Positions 6,225 to 14,694 of a stretch of DNA of 14,814 bases are shown piece after piece. The notes under the pieces are model-generated. The model had not been told where the DNA came from. It saw only the letters and a list, made by a program, of their open reading frames with translations, and searched no databases. Every line of letters begins with the position of its first letter. Position 1 is the stretch's first letter. The DNA is from a bacterium. GTDB taxonomy: Bacteria > Zixibacteria > MSB-5A5 > GN15 > FEB-12. The stretch lies in contig JAUWMW010000028.1 of NCBI GenBank assembly GCA_030612965.1, forward strand, positions 1-14,814, in the 5' to 3' direction. The translations under genes and the position numbers were made by a program.

Positions 6225-7172
6225 ATGAAAAGAGCATTGGTGACAGGTGGTGCAGGATTTATTGGATCGCAAGTGGCATGTGCCCTCCTGGATAGAGGTT
6301 TGCATGTTGAGATTATTGATAATCTTTTCACCGGTCGCTTAGAAAATGTGCCGGACCAGGCGATACTCCACGAGATTGATATCCGTGATAATAAGGTTAA
6401 TCAAGTTTTTGAAGAAGGCAAATACGATGTGATGTTTCATCTAGCAGCGCAAATGGATGTTAGGAAAAGCGTGATTAACCCGGCGTTTGATGCTGAAGCA
6501 AATATCCTGGGGGGTATTAATTTATTACAGGCCTGCAAGAATCACAGTGTTGCGAAGGTTGTCTTTGCCTCAACAGGTGGTGCAATTTATGGTGAGCAAG
6601 AGAAATTCCCGGCCTCAGAAGAGCACCCTCAAAATCCCAGGTCTCCTTATGGTATATCTAAATTAGCTTTTGAGAAATATCTTCAATTCTATCACTGTGA
6701 GTATGGTTTGCAATACGTTTCGCTTCGCTATGCCAATGTTTATGGCCCTCGCCAAAGGGGAGATGGCGAAGCAGGTGTAGTAGCGATTTTCGTCTCCCGT
6801 ATCTTGGACGGCCGGAAAGCGGTGATATACGGTGATGGTAAACAAACGAGAGATTTTGTTTTTGTTGATGATGTAGTAAAGGCTAATCTACAGGCAATGG
6901 ACTATGATAAATGCGGCATTTTCAATGTCGGTACAGGGAAGGAGACCGATATTAGCACATTATTCAACTACATTAGACAAATATCAGGATCAGTTCAAAA
7001 ACAAATTCATAAGCCAGGCTTGCCTGGTGAACAAAGACGAAGTGTCATTGATAGTACTCTGATTAAAAATACACTTGGTTGGTACCCAACTTATAGTTTA
7101 AAGAAAGGCTTGGAAAAAACTGTTCAGTATTTTAGGAATTGTACGTCTTCAAAGGAAGTGGACAATTATTGA
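6225..7172 (+). CDS. NAD-dependent UDP-sugar 4-epimerase (GalE-like, short-chain dehydrogenase fold)
   Basis: A 315-residue extended short-chain dehydrogenase/reductase. The NAD-binding TGGAGFIG is at 7-14, HLAAQ at 72-76, Ser116-Thr117 in FASTGGAIYG fills the catalytic Ser/Thr place, and Tyr142-x3-Lys146 is in SPYGISK. RYANVYGPRQ and GDGKQTRDFVFVDDV are the usual substrate-side motifs. The likely reaction is UDP-galactose to UDP-glucose, which would complete galactose use with GalK and the nucleotidyltransferase. Other members of this fold act on UDP-GlcNAc, UDP-xylose/arabinose or UDP-glucuronate, so the substrate rests on context. The start is clear: AGGA lies 6 nt before ATG 6225. It is transcribed away from the symporter. 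Its DNA is AT-rich in the second half (21 G+C of 60 at 6841-6900), like galK. Confidence 0.88.
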   Translation: MKRALVTGGAGFIGSQVACALLDRGLHVEIIDNLFTGRLENVPDQAILHEIDIRDNKVNQVFEEGKYDVMFHLAAQMDVRKSVINPAFDAEANILGGINLLQACKNHSVAKVVFASTGGAIYGEQEKFPASEEHPQNPRSPYGISKLAFEKYLQFYHCEYGLQYVSLRYANVYGPRQRGDGEAGVVAIFVSRILDGRKAVIYGDGKQTRDFVFVDDVVKANLQAMDYDKCGIFNVGTGKETDISTLFNYIRQISGSVQKQIHKPGLPGEQRRSVIDSTLIKNTLGWYPTYSLKKGLEKTVQYFRNCTSSKEVDNY

Positions 7173-7392
7173 TTAGAAATTAAGTGACAGATTCTGTACG
7201 TGCAAGTTGTTTTCGTTTTATGGCTCGCCAATGCAGTCTTGCGCTGGCATACGTTCAATTGATCTTCTCGTCTCACTCCAACTTATGGAGCAGCCTGTAG
7301 ATATCTGCAGAGTTCAGAGGCAAAGAGATGAGACAAAACCCGCCGTTGAAAACGAACGGATGATGATGTTCGTAGTTCTACTCTCGATTATT

Positions 7393-9840
7393 TCAGTCCA
7401 ACCGCCACTCCAGAATGCCCCCGGAAAAATCGGGCTTAAGTTGAACGGCAATCCGTAATCCGGTCGTTTCAACGTAATCAAAAGAAACATTGTTGTACCT
7501 GTCTTTCTCTACTCCATACTCGTCGGCTCCGGAGACTTCCTTCCACTCATCACCGACTTTGTATAGTAATTTCCACGATTCCGGCACACGGCATTCACCT
7601 TCACCGGTATCGTCGAACCAGTATACCGCGATAGAAGAAATCTTCAGCGCTTTCTGGAAATCATACTGAACCCATTCTTTTGTACCCTTGTGATCCCACC
7701 AGGTGAAACGGGGAATCGATTGTTCATTGGAACTTGTTGGCTCAATTCCATCATTCAATGACGTTTCACTATCGGTCTGGCAGGTATGCGAAGCGCTGGC
7801 TCTGGCTGTGGAAGCGGGAGTGGGAGGCGACAGGGGCCTTGCGATGGATTCTTCATAAGGCAGCCAGACTGTCATTTCTCCCTGCCCCCGATGCGCCCAG
7901 GAATAGTAGGGAATGGCAACGAAGTCCTGCTCCTCTTCCTTTACCGATTTGCCATCTTTTGTACGATAGAGACCGGTAGCTTTGCCGCTGATTGCGGTCA
8001 CACCGTTAAGTAAATCCGGCTGGTAAGCGGCGCTGAACACGGCGTTCTTGGATAACTGCAGGTTAAGCACATGACCGCCGTTGTCCGGCCATTCCGCACA
8101 GTAAACGATTGGACCACGTTCCAGCGCGAATTTCCCCCTGTTTTCCTTTACACTTTCATTGCACAATACTTTTTTGATTGGCATGGGCAGGTATAATTCG
8201 ATTACATCACCTTTCTCCCAGACGCGGTCGATTCGGGCAAAGCCTCGATTCATGTCGAGATCCACCAGTTCACCATTAACCTTTAATGTAACGTTATTAT
8301 CGTTTCTGCTCATGTACGTATACAGATCGCTGGGTACGGGCTGTCCCTGTGCCCAGCCGGGAATCCGCACATGAACAGCGAAATTCATTGATCGTTCCGG
8401 GCTAACCGTTATTGTCACGCTGCCATCCCAGGGGTATCGCGATTCCTGCTCAAGTCGCACGGTATTGCCTTTCATATTGATCGAGGCATTCCCTTTGATG
8501 AAAAGGTTGACGAACACGCTGTCGCCTCGAAGACAATAAACATAACCTGGAAGTGAAGGCAAAAAGCGGACGACATTCACAGGACAGCAAGCGCAGCTAA
8601 ACCAGGGACTGCGTTTATGATTCCCAACTGATTCCAGGGGATTAGAATAGAAAAACTCATTTCCGTTCATAGATACACCGGAAAGGAACCCGTTATAAAG
8701 CGTTCTTTCCAGAACATCGATGTATTTTGCATCGCCATGAAGTAGAAACAGGCGATGATTCCACATCATATTGGCAATGGCGGCACAGGTTTCATTGTAG
8801 GCCATCCGATTGGGCAATTCGTAATTATCGCCAAAGGCCTCTCCTTTGTGACGAGCGCCGATACCGCCGGTAATGTATAATTTTTTCGATACAACGTTTT
8901 CCCAGATTCGACCAATCGCTGTTATATATTCCATCTCACCGGTCAGCGCCGCAACGTCCGCCATGCCGGAATACAAATAACCTGCCCGAACAGCATGCCC
9001 CACGGCTTCGTTCTGCTCGATCACTGGCTTATGATCCTGAGTATATTCAGCATTGCCGTAGGCTGTATACGGCTCGCGCCCGATATATCTGCCGCGCTGA
9101 TCAAGAAAGAATTTTGCCAGCTTCAAGTATCTTTCGTTCCCGGTCACTTTGTAGAGTTTGACGAGGCCGATTTCTATTTCCTGATGACCTGGAGGATCAT
9201 GTCTTTTATCGGGGCCGAAAACACTGTCAATGAGATCGGCGTTTTTTATCGCTACATCCAACAGTGAACGGTTGCCGGTTGCCCGATAGTGTGCTACTGC
9301 TGCTTCGTACATGTGTCCAACATTATAGAGTTCATGACTGTGAATAATATACGACCAGCGTGTGTCGCCTGCTGACTTCGCCGGATTCTCGGGATCAATT
9401 GTCCGTGTGGTATACAGATAACCATCATCTTCCTGAGCAGCAACGATCCTGGCTATCAGATCGTCAAGATATTCTTCAAGCTTTGGATCAGGATGAAGAC
9501 TCAACGAATACGAGGCGCCTTCGATAACCTTCATAACATCTGAATCATTGTAACGGATTCCTATAAACTCCCCTTCCATCAAGCCACCGGCCTTGGCAAA
9601 GTTGTCAATACGGCCCGTTTCTTCACACTTCTTGAAATCGTAAGGGATAGATACCTTGCGATTGGTTTCCATTCGCGGCCACCAGAAATCGTCATCAATG
9701 CTTACATCTGTAAACGGTACTGCTTTCATTTGATCGTTATTCTCCCAGTTAACAAAAGACTCGGCGTTGGCAAGAGGCGCCAACAGGAACAAGCACATAA
9801 GTACCTGAAAACATACCACTGACACTTTCTCTTCGTACAT
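7393..9840 (-). CDS. exported GH127 beta-L-arabinofuranosidase with C-terminal discoidin-like domain
   Basis: An 815-residue protein with a signal peptide cut after Ala-Asn-Ala (24-26). The GH127 (DUF1680) start VPFTDVSIDDDFWWPR is at 41-56 and KCEETGRIDNF at 71-81. The zinc/thiolate active site is intact: Glu334, Glu350, Cys352, Cys418 and Cys419. From memory, Bifidobacterium HypBA1 uses Glu322, Glu338, Cys340, Cys417 and Cys418, and the 16- and 18-residue spacings from the first Glu match exactly. A repetitive linker near 690-710 leads to a C-terminal beta domain (TWWDHKGTKEWVQYDF) of the F5/8 type C kind, probably carbohydrate-binding. It should release beta-linked L-arabinofuranose, for example from hydroxyproline-linked arabinans. 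AAGGA lies 7 nt before ATG 9840, and a strong promoter lies upstream. No arabinose catabolic gene is nearby. Confidence 0.93.
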   Translation of the reverse strand: MYEEKVSVVCFQVLMCLFLLAPLANAESFVNWENNDQMKAVPFTDVSIDDDFWWPRMETNRKVSIPYDFKKCEETGRIDNFAKAGGLMEGEFIGIRYNDSDVMKVIEGASYSLSLHPDPKLEEYLDDLIARIVAAQEDDGYLYTTRTIDPENPAKSAGDTRWSYIIHSHELYNVGHMYEAAVAHYRATGNRSLLDVAIKNADLIDSVFGPDKRHDPPGHQEIEIGLVKLYKVTGNERYLKLAKFFLDQRGRYIGREPYTAYGNAEYTQDHKPVIEQNEAVGHAVRAGYLYSGMADVAALTGEMEYITAIGRIWENVVSKKLYITGGIGARHKGEAFGDNYELPNRMAYNETCAAIANMMWNHRLFLLHGDAKYIDVLERTLYNGFLSGVSMNGNEFFYSNPLESVGNHKRSPWFSCACCPVNVVRFLPSLPGYVYCLRGDSVFVNLFIKGNASINMKGNTVRLEQESRYPWDGSVTITVSPERSMNFAVHVRIPGWAQGQPVPSDLYTYMSRNDNNVTLKVNGELVDLDMNRGFARIDRVWEKGDVIELYLPMPIKKVLCNESVKENRGKFALERGPIVYCAEWPDNGGHVLNLQLSKNAVFSAAYQPDLLNGVTAISGKATGLYRTKDGKSVKEEEQDFVAIPYYSWAHRGQGEMTVWLPYEESIARPLSPPTPASTARASASHTCQTDSETSLNDGIEPTSSNEQSIPRFTWWDHKGTKEWVQYDFQKALKISSIAVYWFDDTGEGECRVPESWKLLYKVGDEWKEVSGADEYGVEKDRYNNVSFDYVETTGLRIAVQLKPDFSGGILEWRLD

Positions 9841-9905
9841 CCTGTTATCCTTTACATATGAGATTTCCCGTCAAGAGTCCTAATATAGACATACTACGTC
9901 ATTAA

Positions 9906-9933
9906 ACTATACTGATACATGCTATTCTGTCAA
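9906..9933 (-). promoter_or_regulatory. sigma70-type promoter of the GH127 gene
   Basis: On the minus strand, a consensus TTGACA (9928-9933) and TATAGT (9906-9911) are separated by 16 bp. Transcription would start near 9899, leaving a leader of about 60 nt before the GH127 ATG. It is the best promoter match in the window and indicates that GH127 is not only read through from the GH36 gene. Confidence 0.7.
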
Positions 9934-10045
9934 CAACTGATCTGTTTGGAGAGGGCAAGTTATCCGATTGAGAAATCGACAACTGCGGCAAATGCCGTCC
10001 CCGGAAAATGACGTTGTTAGGTGACCTGCTGCGCGTGGGCCGAAT

Positions 10046-12199
10046 TTAGCGGACATCGTATCGTACAGCCCAACATACCTCGGTATTCGTATCGATTTTG
10101 AGTTGAATTACTCGAAGGTGGCCGTCTTTTCGCTTCTCGGCAACCTCGGCGCCTTCGCACCCAACGTCCTTCAACACGTATCCATCGGGCTCAGTAAGAT
10201 ACAGCTCGTATGTTTCGCCTCCGACCAGTTTGCTTTTGCCGGAAAGCCTATTATCAGCCCATATGACATCGTTTAGGTCAAAGCCGCCACAGGTTATATG
10301 ACGGCTCGTGGCCATCACCTGCGGATTAGACTGGCGTTGCCTGATACAGAACAACTGACAGTTGAATTCTGGATCGATGTCACCAAAACGAAACGACTCA
10401 CTGAAACTCCCCAACATCCGCTTTGACCAGAATTCGAATACGTAGTATTCCTGCCTCTCATCCAAGCCGATATCCCCTAGCCGAATCTGCTGAACATCCA
10501 CACCCGTGCGCCCCAGAAGGGTCCAGCTTTCGAACTGTTTGTTTATCTCGAGCAAAAAGAGATCGCATACAGCGGTCTGGTCGGCATCAAAAATCCGCGG
10601 ACCGGAGCCGCTCGTTTCTGTATCGACGCGGTCAAGTTGATCCGAGCGGGTCGGGTCCACATCGTACACTTGGCCGGGAAGCGTGAACAGAATCGGTAAT
10701 GAACGCTTGGCTGGTTCCGCCAGTTCGGTCTGGTACACCTCGGGTTTGTCTGTCAGCATAAAGAGTGAGCCGGTGACTGATGTCGCCATGCACGAGCGGT
10801 ATGCCTCCTGTGGCGTGAGTTCGATGTGATCCGGATCGTTACGCCAGATTACGTTATTAAACGAATTGTACTGTGCCAGTCCACCGTACCCAAACCCATC
10901 GGTGCCGATCCGGCAGGCGTCAATCAGGCCAATCAACTCAGGACGAATTCCCCAGCAGCCGAGAAGGAAGTTTTCGTCGCCGATTTCCTCGCGTATAGCG
11001 CTCACGACGCTACGAAATACTTCCACCCGATTCAAGTTCTTATTTTCGAAGTACTGCTGATATGAATTGTAGCCCTCATACCGCAAATGACGTAGGGCGT
11101 CTACCTTATAATACTGCCAGCCCATTGAAGCAAAACCGCGATAAATAGGCCGAATGATGTCGTCCATGGTTTCGGAATTAGAACCGTCAAGCACATACCC
11201 GACCCAGTTACCGTAGGCGGGATCGCCGTTTTCGTCACGCACGAAGTACTTGCTGTTACTCTGGGCGAACTCTCTCTGGCGGAAACTGGTGTAGGTCCAG
11301 ATACCCGGTTTCAAGCTACGTTCCCGGATGTAGTCGCTGAGCTGTTCCATCCCGGACGGGAATCTCTCGTTGGGTGTCAGCCATGTCTCCGGTAGGCCCG
11401 TGGGTGTCTGCTGGTAACCGTCGTCTATCTGCAGATATTCAAGCCCGTACGGCACCAAAACGTCGGCCAGGATATCCGCTGTCTTTTTGACTTGATCCTC
11501 GGATACCTCCGTAAAGAATGCGAACCACGAGCACCAGCCCGCGGCTGATCTGTCCCATACGCGATAGGTCCACGGCTTGTAGTAGCTCAATCCCCGGTGT
11601 TTCTGGTAGTAACGCGGTCGGAAGCGAAAGATAATGTCCCAACCGCTAATCTCGATTCGGTAGGTGATACCGTCCTCTGTCGAATCCTCCGGGACGATGA
11701 CGACATCCGAAGGAAAATCAATTGACAGAACCCAGTCGGACTCCCGGTCATAAATGGCCCGGTTCAAAAGGCTGTGACTGAGGCCGACACTGTGACGAAC
11801 AATATCAGGGGCGCCGTGCCGTCGTTCAGCCTCACAGGGAAACGATTGTTCACTCGCGACTATCCGTCCCACCAGCTTGAGCGGTTTGCTACGGGAGACG
11901 TACTTCACGACCTGATCTATTCTGCCATCGTCATCGTCGTTGATCACGTTAATGTCTATCACGTCTTCGACATTTTCTATTTTCGCTTCGAGAATGGCAC
12001 GGCCGTTGTAGTCGATCGATATGCCTGATCGGTCGAACTTGAGCGCAGCCGGTGCATTTGGTGGAATACTCATTTTGCTCTCTTCCATGTTCTGGGAACA
12101 CAGGCTATCGTCTGAACTGATGCCGACAAAAAGCATCAGCAGGGGAATTCCTACAATTGTGACCATTGCATTTCTCAAGAACAACATCTCCAGATACAA
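10046..12199 (-). CDS. exported GH36-type alpha-galactosidase
   Basis: A 717-residue protein with a hydrophobic signal segment (about residues 12-28). The central clan GH-D barrel shows GWCSWFAFFTEVSEDQV (221-237), YLQIDD (255-260), the nucleophile Asp367 in YYKVDALRH, and the acid/base Asp434 in CRIGTDG. A beta domain follows at the C-terminus. These motifs fit GH36 better than GH27. Alpha-1,6-galactoside hydrolysis is likely; raffinose-synthase-like or alpha-N-acetylgalactosaminidase members share the fold. The start is uncertain. TTG 12199 has GGAG 4 nt before it. ATG 12187 has GGAG touching it. ATG 12166 gives the cleanest signal peptide. It has its own promoter and is transcribed away from the GH27 gene, 250 bp apart. 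Confidence 0.85.
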   Translation of the reverse strand: MYLEMLFLRNAMVTIVGIPLLMLFVGISSDDSLCSQNMEESKMSIPPNAPAALKFDRSGISIDYNGRAILEAKIENVEDVIDINVINDDDDGRIDQVVKYVSRSKPLKLVGRIVASEQSFPCEAERRHGAPDIVRHSVGLSHSLLNRAIYDRESDWVLSIDFPSDVVIVPEDSTEDGITYRIEISGWDIIFRFRPRYYQKHRGLSYYKPWTYRVWDRSAAGWCSWFAFFTEVSEDQVKKTADILADVLVPYGLEYLQIDDGYQQTPTGLPETWLTPNERFPSGMEQLSDYIRERSLKPGIWTYTSFRQREFAQSNSKYFVRDENGDPAYGNWVGYVLDGSNSETMDDIIRPIYRGFASMGWQYYKVDALRHLRYEGYNSYQQYFENKNLNRVEVFRSVVSAIREEIGDENFLLGCWGIRPELIGLIDACRIGTDGFGYGGLAQYNSFNNVIWRNDPDHIELTPQEAYRSCMATSVTGSLFMLTDKPEVYQTELAEPAKRSLPILFTLPGQVYDVDPTRSDQLDRVDTETSGSGPRIFDADQTAVCDLFLLEINKQFESWTLLGRTGVDVQQIRLGDIGLDERQEYYVFEFWSKRMLGSFSESFRFGDIDPEFNCQLFCIRQRQSNPQVMATSRHITCGGFDLNDVIWADNRLSGKSKLVGGETYELYLTEPDGYVLKDVGCEGAEVAEKRKDGHLRVIQLKIDTNTEVCWAVRYDVR

Positions 12200-12216
12200 G
12201 AAGCTCCGTTTTGGAA

Positions 12217-12245
12217 AAGATAAATCGTTGACCAGACATTGCCAA
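12217..12245 (-). promoter_or_regulatory. promoter of the GH36 gene
   Basis: On the minus strand, TTGGCA (12240-12245, 5 of 6 matches) and TATCTT (12217-12222, 4 of 6) are separated by 17 bp. The start would fall near 12210, which gives a very short leader if TTG 12199 is used and a more normal one if ATG 12166 is used. Confidence 0.55.
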
Positions 12246-12378
12246 TAAGGAACTTCCCACTAGGGAGGCCCTGACGCAATGCGAGCTTTCTATTATGGCT
12301 CAGCTGAAAGAATGCGGCCTAAGGTTGGATCAATCATAGGGTTGAGCGATCTGGAATGACGGTCAGGCAACCCATAGC

Positions 12379-12407
12379 TTGCACTCGGAAGGTGTGTTTC
12401 CTAAATT
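12379..12407 (+). promoter_or_regulatory. candidate promoter of the GH27 gene
   Basis: TTGCAC (12379-12384) and TAAATT (12402-12407) are separated by 17 bp, about 43 bases before the GH27 ATG. Both hexamers are only partial matches. The site shares a 250-bp divergent region with the GH36 promoter, so both alpha-galactosidase genes could answer to one regulator. Confidence 0.35.
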
Positions 12408-12449
12408 GAGGCAAACAATGCTTACAAACAAGCTCATTAAGAGGATGAT

Positions 12450-14417
12450 ATGACAACAAGAGTGATTTTGTGCTTCGCGGCGATCGTCGCGCTGGCGTTG
12501 CCAGTGGTTGCCGATGATATCGATACCGTTTATATCTCAACGCTGGATATCAGCAGAGTAAAGCAGGCCTGGGGGTATCCCTTGAAAGATATTTCGATCG
12601 AAGGGAAAGGACTGTCGATTGGCGGGCGAAAGTTCGAGCAGGGTCTGGCGACACACGCGGTCGGGGAATTTCGAATCAATTTGAAGGGCGGTTCGGAACG
12701 GTTTCTAGCCTATGTGGGTGTGGATGATGACGTCATTGGCGGTGAGGGTGGCAGTGTCGAGTTTTTTGTCTATGCCGACGGCAAACAGATATGGAACAGT
12801 GGAATACGAAGAGCAGGATGGCGGGCTGTACGGGTGGATCTCGATGTTACCAATGTAAACCTGCTGGTGCTCAAGGTTAAAGAGGCAAGTGACGGTATCA
12901 ACTGGGACCATGCTGATTGGGCCGACGCCAAACTTCTGGTTAGCGGCGAGAAACCGGCGGCGGTGGATATGCCGGTCGAGAAACCTTATATACTTACACC
13001 CAAACCCTCACCCAAGCCGCGCATTAATGGGCCGAAGGTATTCGGCGTTCGTCCGGGGCATCCTCTGCTTTACACAATTGCAGCGACCGGGGACAAACCG
13101 ATGGAGTTTGCCGTTGATAATCTGCCAACCGGACTTGCCGTGGATGAATCGACCGGTCAAATAACCGGCACTCTGAATGAAAAGGGCGAATATACGGTAA
13201 TGCTGAGAGCTAAGAACGCGCTGGGAACTGATGAACGGCAGTTTCGTATTGTTGTCGGCGACACGATTGCCCTTACCCCTCCCCTGGGTTGGAACAGCTG
13301 GAATTGTTTTGCGCTTGACATTGATGACAAGAAAGTAAGAAGCGCCGCCGATGCGATGGTGTCCAGCGGTTTGATCAATCACGGGTGGAGCTACATCAAC
13401 ATCGATGACTGCTGGATGGTCAAGCCGGATTCGAAGGACTCCATGCTGGCGGGTGATCCGCGGGATGCCCGGGGGATGATCAACACCAACAAGAATTTTC
13501 CCGACATGAAAGCGTTGTCGAACTATGTTCACAATAAGGGGTTGAAGATCGGCATCTACTCCTCCCCCGGTCCGGTAACGTGCCAGGGTTACACGGCCAG
13601 CTACGAGTATGAGCAACAGGACGCTCAACAGTATGCGAACTGGGAGATCGACTATCTGAAATACGACTGGTGCTCCTATGGCCGAGTGGCCGGAGGCAGT
13701 GATAGAACTGCCCTGATGGCGCCTTACTTTGTGATGCGGGACGCACTTGACAATGTGAATCGCGACATTGTGTACAGCCTGTGTCAGTATGGAATGGGTG
13801 AAGTATGGAAATGGGGAGCCGAAGTTGGCGGTAATTGCTGGCGCACTACCGGCGACATTACCGATACCTGGAGCAGCGTCGAGTGGATCGGCTTTTCTCA
13901 GGATGGTCTGGAAAAATACGCCAGGCCGGGACGCTGGAACGATCCGGATATGCTGGTGGTCGGAATGGTAGGCTGGGGATCGCAGTTGCATCCGACGTCT
14001 TTGACACCGAGTGAACAGTACTCGCACATCAGCCTGTGGTGTCTGCTTTCGGCGCCGCTGCTTATCGGCTGTGATATGACGCAACTGGATGAGTTCACGC
14101 TGAATTTGCTGACCAATGACGAGGTACTTGAAGTGAATCAGGATCCGCTCGGCAAGCAAGCGAATCGTGTTTCACAGATTGATGACCTCGAAGTGTGGGT
14201 AAAAGTGCTTGAGGACGGATCGAGGGCGGTCGGTCTTTTTAATCGTCAGGACGACACGACCAGCGTGACTGCGATGTGGTCCGATCTGGATATTCAGGGG
14301 AAACAGTTAGTTCGTGACTTGTGGCGTCAGAAGCATCTGGGAGTTTTCGAGGATTCCTTTACGGCGACAGTACCCGGTCACGGAGTGGAGTTAGTGAGAG
14401 TGCGGCGAAATCAGTGA
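12450..14417 (+). CDS. exported GH27 alpha-galactosidase with NPCBM and Ig-like domains
   Basis: A 655-residue modular enzyme. A signal peptide is cut near Ala21. Residues about 25-165 form an NPCBM-type domain (FEQGLATHAVGEF, YVGVDDDV, ADWADAKLLVS), expected to bind galactose-containing glycans. Residues about 195-270 form an Ig-like putative-binding domain (PTGLAVDESTGQITGTLNEK). The GH27 barrel starts at LTPPLGWNSWNCF (275-287), with YINIDDCW (315-322), the nucleophile Asp406 in YLKYDWC and the acid/base Asp469 in RTTGDITDTW. The 63-residue spacing is close to that of human alpha-galactosidase A. GRWNDPDML and a C-terminal beta domain complete it. GAGGA lies 4 nt before ATG 12450. It releases terminal alpha-galactose outside the inner membrane and is the second, unrelated-by-family alpha-galactosidase of the locus. 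Confidence 0.95.
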   Translation: MTTRVILCFAAIVALALPVVADDIDTVYISTLDISRVKQAWGYPLKDISIEGKGLSIGGRKFEQGLATHAVGEFRINLKGGSERFLAYVGVDDDVIGGEGGSVEFFVYADGKQIWNSGIRRAGWRAVRVDLDVTNVNLLVLKVKEASDGINWDHADWADAKLLVSGEKPAAVDMPVEKPYILTPKPSPKPRINGPKVFGVRPGHPLLYTIAATGDKPMEFAVDNLPTGLAVDESTGQITGTLNEKGEYTVMLRAKNALGTDERQFRIVVGDTIALTPPLGWNSWNCFALDIDDKKVRSAADAMVSSGLINHGWSYINIDDCWMVKPDSKDSMLAGDPRDARGMINTNKNFPDMKALSNYVHNKGLKIGIYSSPGPVTCQGYTASYEYEQQDAQQYANWEIDYLKYDWCSYGRVAGGSDRTALMAPYFVMRDALDNVNRDIVYSLCQYGMGEVWKWGAEVGGNCWRTTGDITDTWSSVEWIGFSQDGLEKYARPGRWNDPDMLVVGMVGWGSQLHPTSLTPSEQYSHISLWCLLSAPLLIGCDMTQLDEFTLNLLTNDEVLEVNQDPLGKQANRVSQIDDLEVWVKVLEDGSRAVGLFNRQDDTTSVTAMWSDLDIQGKQLVRDLWRQKHLGVFEDSFTATVPGHGVELVRVRRNQ

Positions 14418-14523
14418 TGACAGTATCTCTCTATTAGCGATTGAGGCGACTAACAAATCCTAAGCTGATTCTCGCACGCTGAAGCGAACTGCACCCATCT
14501 CTTCTTCGCGTACGCACCTCGAA

Positions 14524-14545
14524 CCTTGGGACCAATTTGGGACCG
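14524..14545. repeat. 22-bp direct repeat, copy 2
   Basis: Identical over 22 bases, in the same orientation, to 527-548, including the internal TTGGGACC doublet at an 11-bp period. Here it lies 121 bases before the tRNA-like fragment; at the left end it lies 59 bases after the matching tRNA segment. Confidence 0.75.
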
Positions 14546-14665
14546 CTTTCAAACCAAAATGGTCCAAAACCATCCAAAGTGATACTTAGACTATCACATC
14601 CCATCTTCTTGCCGTGCGATGTAATGCAATGATACTCAATCAGATGCATTTTCGTCCGGGTCAGT

Positions 14666-14694
14666 TTTTAAGTCCCTGGTGTCTGCCATTCCAC
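14666..14694. repeat. 29-bp direct repeat, copy 2 (tRNA-Leu fragment)
   Basis: Exact copy of tRNA-Leu positions 439-467 (D stem to anticodon loop). The flanking bases do not continue as a tRNA on either side: the acceptor, variable and T arms are absent, so this cannot be a working tRNA. Most likely it is the remains of an attachment site or of a second tRNA-Leu copy. Confidence 0.72.

Noticed and set aside
7343..7359. Hairpin CCGTT-GAAAACG-AACGG between the epimerase and GH127 genes
   Set aside because: The stem is short, and no proper T-run follows on either strand; too weak for a terminator between these converging genes.
13008..14159. 383-codon open frame antisense to the GH27 gene
   Set aside because: The sense frame has complete GH27 motifs and catalytic residues; the antisense product has no recognisable motif and is a by-product of codon bias.
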